Notes under the pieces: model-generated
The model's input: the letters and a program-made list of their open reading frames with translations, nothing else
What the model was told of the DNA's origin: nothing
Databases searched by the model: none
Part shown: positions 6,599 through 11,166 of the stretch, piece after piece
How the letters are laid out: each line of letters opens with the position of its first letter
How positions within the stretch are numbered: position 1 is the stretch's first letter
NCBI GenBank assembly: GCA_910588965.1
Contig: CAJUSO010000079.1
Location: 1 to 11,166, forward strand
Reading direction: 5' to 3'
Origin: an uncultured Lachnospiraceae bacterium
Lineage (GTDB): Bacteria > Bacillota > Clostridia > Lachnospirales > Lachnospiraceae
Length of the DNA: 11,166 bases
Translations under genes and position numbers: made by a program

Positions 6599-7057
6599 CT
6601 ATGATACCGAAACCTTCACCTTAAAAATTGCCTTTTTTACATCCTGCGGCTCCCCTTCGGCCACGCCTGTGCGGTGGGCGTCATTGGGGCAACATATCAG
6701 GAAATCCCCTGGGCGCAGCAGGATGGAGGCGCCCTTTTCCCCCTCCAGGGGCAGGAAATCATCCTGTTTTACATATTCCCCTTGCCGCATCCGGCATACA
6801 AAGCCCACGTCAATCCGTTCCGTCCCTTCCAAAGCCACATGGATATCCAGGTATGCCTTATGGGCTTCCCAGAACCGTTCGCTGGCTGGAGCCGTCCGAT
6901 ATGCCGCAACATTGACAAAAACCTTGTCCCCATCTATGGGATAGCTGCCCGCCTCATAAGCGGCTAAGTCATGGCCTTCCAGGTAGCGAAAGCACTTTTT
7001 TACCAAATCCCCTAACGCGGGATACTCCTCCCATCTGTCCCGATTCCCAAAAACCAT
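6599..7057 (-). CDS. nanQ: YhcH/YjgK/YiaL-family cupin, probable N-acetylneuraminate anomerase NanQ
   Basis: A 152-residue single-domain cupin-like protein of the YhcH (DUF386) family. The E. coli member YhcH was shown to speed conversion between sialic acid anomers, giving the form used by the lyase. Seen here are the family core FWEAHKAYLDIHVALEGTERIDV (62-84), with Glu64, His66 and His73 as likely metal ligands, and His128 in CPNDAHRTGV. The length is normal. It starts 4 nt after the symporter stop codon, and its AGGAGG site lies inside the last codons of that gene, so the two are translationally coupled. Placement between a sialate transporter and nanK supports the anomerase role over other sugar-isomerase roles proposed for the family. 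Confidence 0.88.
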   Translation of the reverse strand: MVFGNRDRWEEYPALGDLVKKCFRYLEGHDLAAYEAGSYPIDGDKVFVNVAAYRTAPASERFWEAHKAYLDIHVALEGTERIDVGFVCRMRQGEYVKQDDFLPLEGEKGASILLRPGDFLICCPNDAHRTGVAEGEPQDVKKAIFKVKVSVS

Positions 7058-7061
7058 TGCT

Positions 7062-8612
7062 TTATTCCCTCCTATCTGTTTTGTGCCGGCCTTTTCCCTT
7101 TGCCTCCGGTATGCTGTAAATGGTGGTGTGGGGGGCTGGGGCAGGGCTGCTGCCCTTCCATTTTCGCCAAAGCAGGCTAGAGGGGATGCCTACCGCCAGG
7201 GACACCGCAATGGAGAGGATGGAATAAGACCAGATAGACACTGCCTCCGCTGGTACATAATACTTAATGGCTACCATGACTGCCGTAGCCGCAAGGAATG
7301 CCACCGCGGCCCCAAAAGTATTCGCCGTTTTGGTAAACGCCCCTAGGATAAACATCCCAATCAGTATGCCGAGCACCAGCCCCATAAACCCATTAAACCA
7401 TTCATAAGCTGATTTTACCCCCCCATTGGCCAGCACTATGGACACAAGGATCGCAAATACGCCCACTGCCAGGGATACATACTGCCCAATCTTCGTCTGG
7501 GAGGCAAAACTCAATTCCTTCTTAGACAGGCGGGCCTGGATATCCAGCGTCCAGCTTGAGGCCACGGAATTAAGGCCTGTGGATAGGGTGGACTGGGAGG
7601 CTGCATAAATGGCTGCCAAAAGGATTCCCGTTATGCCCACAGGCAGCTCAAAGGCAATATAGGATGCAAAAATCTGATCCTGGGCCGCGGCCGGCGGGAG
7701 GGCATTCTGCTGGTAAAACACATAAAGCCCAGTGCCAATCAGGTAAAATACCGTAGCGATAAAAATAGACAGCGCACCGTTTGCCAGCATCATCTTATTC
7801 AGCTTCTTCCTGTCCGTCGTAGTGGTGAACCGCTGGACAATATCCTGGCTGGAAACATAAGATCCCATCGTATTGAACCCAGCGCCTACAATCATAATAA
7901 AGACGCTGTCCTTTAAGATGTTCGGGTTAAAGATTGGCTGATCCGGGGCAAGGAATTTCCCCTCCCTGGCAAAGGCGCCAAACACCGCCCCTATGCCCCC
8001 ATCTATATTGGAAAGCAAAAACACCAGCGCAAAGGTCACCCCTATCAGCAAAACGGAGCCTTGGATAAAATCCGTCCATAGCACAGACTTCAGCCCGCCT
8101 GTGTAAGAATAGATAATGGCAATCACCCCCATAATGACAATCAGGACATTTACGTCAATGCCGGTCAGGCTCCCTAATACCATACAGGGAAGGTACATAA
8201 TAATAGACATGCGCCCTACCTGGTAGATAATGAACATGGCCGCCCCCAGCACCCGAAGCCCTTTGCTCCCGAACCGGAGTTCCAGGTAATGGTAGGCCGT
8301 ATCAATGCCAAGCCTGCTGTAAATAGGCAAGAAAAACCGTATGGTAATGGGAATCGCCAACAGCATGCCAAGCTGCGCAAACCACATAATCCAAGTACCG
8401 GCATAAGAATTTCCCGCCAGGGATAAAAATGAGATGGGGCTCAATAGGGTTGCAAATATGGATACGGAGGTCACCCACCAGGGAACCGTCCCGTCCCCTT
8501 TAAAATACTCCTTCCCCTTCATATCCTTCTTGGAAAAATGAAGGCCGGCGAACAGCACTGCTGCCAAATATACAATCAGAATCACCAGGTCAATTATTGT
8601 AAACCCTTGCAT
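7062..8612 (-). CDS. Sodium:solute symporter (SSS family), probable sialic acid transporter
   Basis: A 516-residue integral membrane protein of the SSS family (SiaT/SGLT type), likely importing N-acetylneuraminate with Na+. The long run of hydrophobic segments fits 13 helices. The first carries VILIVYLAAVLFAGLHFSKK, followed by the loop EYFKGDGTVPWWVTS typical of the family. SSS signatures are YTGGLKSVLWTDFIQG and AASQSTLSTGLNS, the latter with Ser/Thr residues that form the sodium site in homologues. I prefer the ATG at 8612 (AGGAGG eight bases upstream) over the preceding in-frame GTG at 8615. It sits 21 nt after nanA and 4 nt before nanQ. Substrate is inferred from the operon; the fold alone cannot separate sialate from other solutes. 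Confidence 0.86.
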   Translation of the reverse strand: MQGFTIIDLVILIVYLAAVLFAGLHFSKKDMKGKEYFKGDGTVPWWVTSVSIFATLLSPISFLSLAGNSYAGTWIMWFAQLGMLLAIPITIRFFLPIYSRLGIDTAYHYLELRFGSKGLRVLGAAMFIIYQVGRMSIIMYLPCMVLGSLTGIDVNVLIVIMGVIAIIYSYTGGLKSVLWTDFIQGSVLLIGVTFALVFLLSNIDGGIGAVFGAFAREGKFLAPDQPIFNPNILKDSVFIMIVGAGFNTMGSYVSSQDIVQRFTTTTDRKKLNKMMLANGALSIFIATVFYLIGTGLYVFYQQNALPPAAAQDQIFASYIAFELPVGITGILLAAIYAASQSTLSTGLNSVASSWTLDIQARLSKKELSFASQTKIGQYVSLAVGVFAILVSIVLANGGVKSAYEWFNGFMGLVLGILIGMFILGAFTKTANTFGAAVAFLAATAVMVAIKYYVPAEAVSIWSYSILSIAVSLAVGIPSSLLWRKWKGSSPAPAPHTTIYSIPEAKGKGRHKTDRRE

Positions 8613-8633
8613 CACCTATCCCTCCTTCCTTCC

Positions 8634-9554
8634 CTAGCCCAAAAAACGTTCTTTTGCAGCCCGTATCATCCCGGCAGCCTCTTCCACCAGCTGCAAATCT
8701 GTATTTGACAGGGCTGGGAGCGGCGCCCTTACTCCCCCAAGTTCCAGGCCCTCGTTGATTTTAAGGACGCCCTTTATCACACCGTACAGGTTGCCTTTTG
8801 CTGCGCACATTTTATAAATCACTTCATTCACTGCATACTGGATTTCCCTTGCCTTTGAAAGCTCCCCTTCCCTTACATAGCCGTCCATTTTCAGGAACAG
8901 TTCCGGCATTGCCCCATAAGTCCCCCCAATTGCACCTTGCGCCCCCATGGCGCGCCCGCTGATAAACTGCTCGTCCGGCCCGTTAAAGATAATATAATCC
9001 TCTCCTGCCTCCGCCTGGAACATCTGGATATCCTGGACAGGCATGGAAGAATTTTTTACGCCGACGACCCTGGGGTTCTTGCGCATTTCTGCAAACAAGC
9101 GCAAGGTCAAGGCTACGCCTGCCAGCTGCGGGATGTTGTAAATCACAAAATCCGTATGGGGGGCGGCGGCGCTGATATCATTCCAATACTGTGCAACCGC
9201 ATGCTCCGGCAGCCGGAAGTAAATCGGCGGGATTGCCGCAACCGCATCCACGCCAAGGCTTTCCGCATGGCGTGCAAGTTCCATGCTATCCTTGGTATTG
9301 TTGCACGCCACATGGGCGATTACCGTCAGCTGCCCTCCCGCTGCCTTCATCACATGCTCTAAGACCTGCTTCTTATCCTCCACGCTCTGGTAGATGCATT
9401 CCCCAGAAGAGCCGTTCACATAGACGCCCTTTACGCCCTTCCTTACAAAATACTTTGCCAGCGCCTCCACGCCCTCTGGGCTGATATTGCCTTCCTTGTC
9501 ATAACATGCATAAAAGGCCGGGATGATGCCTTTGTACTTATCCAGATTCCTCAT
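8634..9554 (-). CDS. nanA: N-acetylneuraminate lyase (DHDPS/NAL superfamily)
   Basis: A 306-residue class I aldolase that splits N-acetylneuraminate into N-acetylmannosamine and pyruvate. The TIM barrel carries GSSGEC at 48-53 (the NAL/DHDPS GxxGE loop), catalytic Tyr139 in VIYNIP and the Schiff-base Lys167 in VVGVKNSS. GPDEQF and GAIGGTYGAMPEL follow, the last fitting sialate lyases better than dihydrodipicolinate synthase. Two in-frame ATGs exist. The upstream one (9560) sits only three bases after AAAGGAG, whereas the one at 9554 is nine bases away, so I take 9554. The neighbours nanE, nanK and a symporter confirm the pathway. Confidence 0.92.
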   Translation of the reverse strand: MRNLDKYKGIIPAFYACYDKEGNISPEGVEALAKYFVRKGVKGVYVNGSSGECIYQSVEDKKQVLEHVMKAAGGQLTVIAHVACNNTKDSMELARHAESLGVDAVAAIPPIYFRLPEHAVAQYWNDISAAAPHTDFVIYNIPQLAGVALTLRLFAEMRKNPRVVGVKNSSMPVQDIQMFQAEAGEDYIIFNGPDEQFISGRAMGAQGAIGGTYGAMPELFLKMDGYVREGELSKAREIQYAVNEVIYKMCAAKGNLYGVIKGVLKINEGLELGGVRAPLPALSNTDLQLVEEAAGMIRAAKERFLG

Positions 9555-9616
9555 AACCATTTTCTCCTTTTATTTAAAATACTGCCGCCGCATCCTTCTG
9601 CTTACTGCCCACCTGA

Positions 9617-10318
9617 TCATGGCTTTGGGCGGCTAAGCGCCTCTGCAAACGATTTTGTGATAAGCTGGGGCCTGGTAATCGCCGACCCCACCACGATACT
9701 GAACGCGCCCAGCTCCAATACCCGCTTTGCCTTTTGGGGCGTGTCAATGTTCCCTTCTGCAATGACCTTGCCCTTTACCCCTGTGAGGATTTCCCTTAGG
9801 ATGCGGAAATCCCCCGCCTCAATCCTGTCTCCCCTGCTCTGCCTGGTATAGCCCACAAGCGTTGTGCCGATAAAATCAAATCCCAGGGCATCCGCATGGA
9901 GCGCCTCCCCTACCGTGGAACAGTCCGCCATCCATAGCTGGCCTGGATACTTCTCCTTGAGCTGGTGGAAAAAATCATCCAGCCTGACCTCCTGGGGACG
10001 CAGCGCCCCTGTGGCGTCCAGGGCGATAATCTCCGGCCTGACTTCCATCAGCTCTTCCACCTCTTTCATCGTCGGCGTGATATATACCGTGCTGCCTTCA
10101 TAATCACGCTTCACAATCCCAATCACTGGCAGCCCTGTAACGGATTGGATTTCCCGGATATCCTCTTTCGTATTGGCCCGTATGCCGCAGGCTCCTCCTT
10201 CTTTTGCCGCTAAAGCCATCCTTCCCATAATAAAGGAAGAATGCAGCGGCTCCTGCGGCAGTGCCTGGCATGACACAATCAACTTCCCTCTTAGGCCTTC
10301 CGCTTTGTTTTCTGCCAT
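9617..10318 (-). CDS. nanE: N-acetylmannosamine-6-phosphate 2-epimerase
   Basis: A 233-residue TIM-barrel epimerase converting ManNAc-6-P to GlcNAc-6-P, the entry into amino sugar metabolism. Family features are the start KLIVSCQALPQEPLHSS (12-28), the active-site Lys70 in PVIGIVKRDY, LDATGALRP (100-108), GTTLVGYT (151-158), the catalytic Glu188 in VIAEGNIDTP and the phosphate loop FSIVVGSAITRP. The frame stays open to 10405, but I start at 10318: AAGGAGG lies eight bases upstream, the product has the family's normal length, and the operon promoter (10347-10374) lies inside the would-be extension. It is the first gene of the sialic acid operon, 62 nt before nanA. Confidence 0.93.
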   Translation of the reverse strand: MAENKAEGLRGKLIVSCQALPQEPLHSSFIMGRMALAAKEGGACGIRANTKEDIREIQSVTGLPVIGIVKRDYEGSTVYITPTMKEVEELMEVRPEIIALDATGALRPQEVRLDDFFHQLKEKYPGQLWMADCSTVGEALHADALGFDFIGTTLVGYTRQSRGDRIEAGDFRILREILTGVKGKVIAEGNIDTPQKAKRVLELGAFSIVVGSAITRPQLITKSFAEALSRPKP

Positions 10319-10346
10319 TTGCCTGCCCTCCTTTTCTGTAAGACCC

Positions 10347-10374
10347 AGTATAACAGTATGGTAATCGTTTTCAA
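10347..10374 (-). promoter_or_regulatory. Promoter of the sialic acid (nan) operon
   Basis: On the minus strand a -35 TTGAAA (10369-10374) and an extended -10 TGTTATACT (hexamer TATACT, 10347-10352) are separated by 16 bp. Transcription would start near 10340, giving a leader of about 22 nt before nanE. No terminator or promoter is evident between the six genes from nanE to rpiR. Confidence 0.7.
10360..10373 (-). promoter_or_regulatory. Candidate CcpA catabolite-response element (cre)
   Basis: On the minus strand TGAAAACGATTACC matches 13 of 14 positions of the cre consensus TGWAANCGNTNWCA (only the last base differs). It overlaps the -35 hexamer and spacer of the nan promoter, the classical position for CcpA-HPr(Ser-P) repression when preferred sugars are present. 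Whether this organism has a standard CcpA is not visible here. Confidence 0.6.
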
Positions 10375-10391
10375 TATGTTTTCGTGTGTTA

Positions 10392-10483
10392 GAAAGTTCT
10401 TTCATCTTTTTCCAAATAAACTGGTATTTTACTGGGTTTTTATAGGCCTCTATTGGTGATTTTGTATAAAGGAATGTTCTTTC
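10392..10483. promoter_or_regulatory. Pair of similar imperfect palindromes upstream of the nan promoter
   Basis: GAAAGTTCTTTC (10392-10403) and GAATGTTCTTTC (10472-10483) agree at 11 of 12 positions and are exactly 80 bp apart. Each has GAAxG/xTTTC symmetry around a non-symmetric TT. The nearer one is centred about 57 bp upstream of the inferred transcription start. They could be operators for the RpiR-type regulator at the operon's end. This rests only on symmetry, repetition and position. Confidence 0.3.
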
Positions 10484-10600
10484 TTTCTGTCATTGAAAAG
10501 TGTATCCAAAAATCCGGAAAATTATTATCTGCTTAAGGAAAGCCAATCTGGGATATAGGGCTGGTTTTTTACCTGCCCGCCTTAGGCTTGCCGGAAAATC

Positions 10601-10662
10601 AAAAACCACGCTGCAAGCAACGGGATATCAAGCTTGCTGCGCTGCAGAGCAGCGGGGTTTTT
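10601..10662. terminator. Bidirectional terminator between the small peptide unit and the nan control region
   Basis: AAAAACCACGCTGC (10601-10614) pairs with GCAGCGGGGTTTTT (10649-10662) at 13 of 14 positions, so each strand ends in five T after a GC-rich stem. The 34-nt interior can fold further (AGCAA/TTGCT). On the minus strand it would stop transcripts from the 32-residue peptide unit before they reach the nan promoter. A further short inverted repeat, TGGTTTTT (10562-10569) with AAAAACCA (10601-10608), overlaps it. Confidence 0.6.
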
Positions 10663-10831
10663 GACCCTCGCGGCATTCGTCAAATATCCATGCAAACATG
10701 GCTATTTTTCTCATTGCTCGCGGGAATAAAAATAGAAAAGGTTATAGATTCCATTGCGGTCCTAGAAAAGAGGGAATATGGGATGCCTCTTTCGAATGGA
10801 TATCCCAACTCCCTTATCGGAAAAGATTTGT

Positions 10832-10930
10832 TTATTTCTTTTTCGCAAACTTATTGATAATTTTGTCGACCCAAAAATTGAGAAAGAAATCTGCAATCTC
10901 TGCAAATACATCCAAAATAAAACCTACCAT
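10832..10930 (-). CDS. Hypothetical 32-residue amphipathic/hydrophobic peptide
   Basis: A short open frame from ATG (10930) to TAA encodes 32 residues: a hydrophobic, aromatic-rich stretch MVGFILDVFAEIADFFLNFW with regularly spaced acidic residues, then a lysine-rich tail (VDK...NKFAKKK). The tail suits the inside of a membrane or an acidic surface. GGAGG stands nine bases upstream, and a promoter with a perfect -10 (10966-10971) lies 36 nt before the start. The pattern of initiation signals makes a real gene more likely than chance, but I do not recognise the family. Possibilities include a small membrane protein, a type I toxin-like peptide or a secreted amphipathic peptide. The next 170 nt up to the terminator carry no supported gene. 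Confidence 0.5.
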   Translation of the reverse strand: MVGFILDVFAEIADFFLNFWVDKIINKFAKKK

Positions 10931-10965
10931 CACAAGTTCCCTCCGAATCCTGATTTACTTCTTTG

Positions 10966-10994
10966 ATTATAAAATATTTGCATGCAGCCCGCAA
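10966..10994 (-). promoter_or_regulatory. Promoter of the 32-residue peptide unit
   Basis: On the minus strand TTGCGG (10989-10994) and TATAAT (10966-10971) are separated by exactly 17 bp. The start codon at 10930 is 36 nt downstream of the -10, with a GGAGG ribosome binding site between them. The -35 matches the first three and strongest consensus positions only. Confidence 0.5.
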
Positions 10995-11040
10995 TGCATA
11001 TTTATTCCCAAATAAACGAGCAAAGCGCCGTGCCTGCACG

Positions 11041-11083
11041 GGTATCTGGCAAGCTGCAGGGAGAGCCAGATCCCCTGCAGCTT
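11041..11083. repeat. Interlocked inverted repeats
   Basis: Two perfect inverted repeats overlap in the order A-B-A'-B'. Arm A ATCTGGC (11044-11050) matches GCCAGAT (11065-11071), and arm B AAGCTGCAGGG (11051-11061) matches CCCTGCAGCTT (11073-11083). The 11-bp hairpin B has an 11-nt loop; the 7-bp hairpin A has a 14-nt loop. They cannot form together as a normal pseudoknot, because the linkers are 0 and 1 nt, so they would be alternatives. No T run follows. A short palindrome, CCGTGC/GCACGG (11028-11041), lies just before. Confidence 0.6.
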
Positions 11084-11089
11084 ACCGCG

Positions 11090-11166
11090 ATGCAAATCTG
11101 ATGTCCCGTTACTTGCTGCAATGCAAATCTGACGTCCCGTTGCTTGCTGCAATGCAAATCTGACGT
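11090..11166. repeat. 31-bp tandem repeat running off the right edge
   Basis: Copies of exactly 31 bp start at 11090, 11121 and 11152 (the last is cut by the window end), each beginning atgcaaatctga. The two full copies differ at two positions. Copies are contiguous without spacers. An inverted relative occurs at 10613-10630, gcaagcaacgggatatca, matching the reverse complement of the unit at 16 of 18 bases. No coding role is seen. Confidence 0.75.

Noticed and set aside
10319..10405. A 29-residue N-terminal extension of NanE
   Set aside because: The promoter and cre box lie inside it, a strong ribosome binding site precedes the shorter start, and NanE proteins are normally about 230 residues.
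10679..10804. A 42-codon minus-strand frame (TTG start) downstream of the 32-residue peptide
   Set aside because: The SD-like GGGAG directly abuts the TTG with no spacing and no internal ATG has a site; treated as untranslated.
10588..10857. An 89-codon plus-strand frame in the right-hand intergenic region
   Set aside because: It begins with a TTG inside a terminator-like inverted repeat, has no ribosome binding site and is antisense to the better-supported small peptide unit.
11041..11083. H-type pseudoknot from the interlocked repeats
   Set aside because: The connecting loops would be 0 and 1 nt, too short to span 11-bp and 7-bp stems; alternative hairpins are more realistic.
11090..11166. 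CRISPR array
   Set aside because: The repeats are directly contiguous with no unique spacers, and no cas genes are in the window.

Overview
The window looks like chromosomal DNA from a gut-type member of the Clostridia, most likely Lachnospiraceae. The reasons are a GC content near 50 %, strong AAAGGAGG-type ribosome binding sites, a MurT/GatD pair (Gram-positive peptidoglycan amidation), a CD1871A-family CXXC peptide and a catabolic sialic acid operon. The species is not identifiable from sequence alone. Every protein gene I can support lies on the minus strand.

Layout from left to right. Positions 38-81 are the 3' half of a tRNA-Cys (anticodon GCA, U73 discriminator) with no 5' half. A good plus-strand terminator follows at 121-159. 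This is what the far end of an integrative element inserted in tRNA-Cys should look like, so the element would lie left of the window and the rest would be host chromosome. Next come gatD (226-942) and murT (1301-2665), which make the lipid II amidotransferase. They are separated by an unusual array of four 65-bp tandem repeats that includes the murT stop codon. The intergenic stretch 2666-3047 holds two minus-strand terminators. A three-gene redox operon follows (transcribed right to left): a TlpA-like thioredoxin lipoprotein (4026-4709), a 49-residue CXXC membrane peptide (3880-4029, GTG start) and a membrane 4Fe-4S protein (3048-3887, TTG start). Adjacent genes overlap, and the operon has its own extended -10 promoter at 4739-4747.

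From 10374 down to 4766 lies a sialic acid (N-acetylneuraminate) catabolic operon in the order nanE, nanA, SSS-family sodium symporter, nanQ/yhcH, ROK-family nanK and an RpiR/SIS regulator. Its promoter (TTGAAA-16-TATACT) is overlapped by a near-consensus CcpA cre box. Further upstream are two matching imperfect palindromes, 80 bp apart, that could be regulator sites. Together the proteins would import free sialic acid, speed its anomerisation, cleave it to ManNAc plus pyruvate, phosphorylate ManNAc and epimerise it to GlcNAc-6-P. No sialidase, nagA or nagB is in the window.

The right end (10406-11166) has no conventional gene. It does hold a complete-looking small transcription unit on the minus strand: promoter (TTGCGG-17-TATAAT), ribosome binding site, a 32-residue amphipathic/hydrophobic peptide, and a bidirectional terminator about 170 nt downstream. 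It also holds interlocked inverted repeats and a 31-bp tandem repeat running off the window edge, with an inverted relative near 10613.
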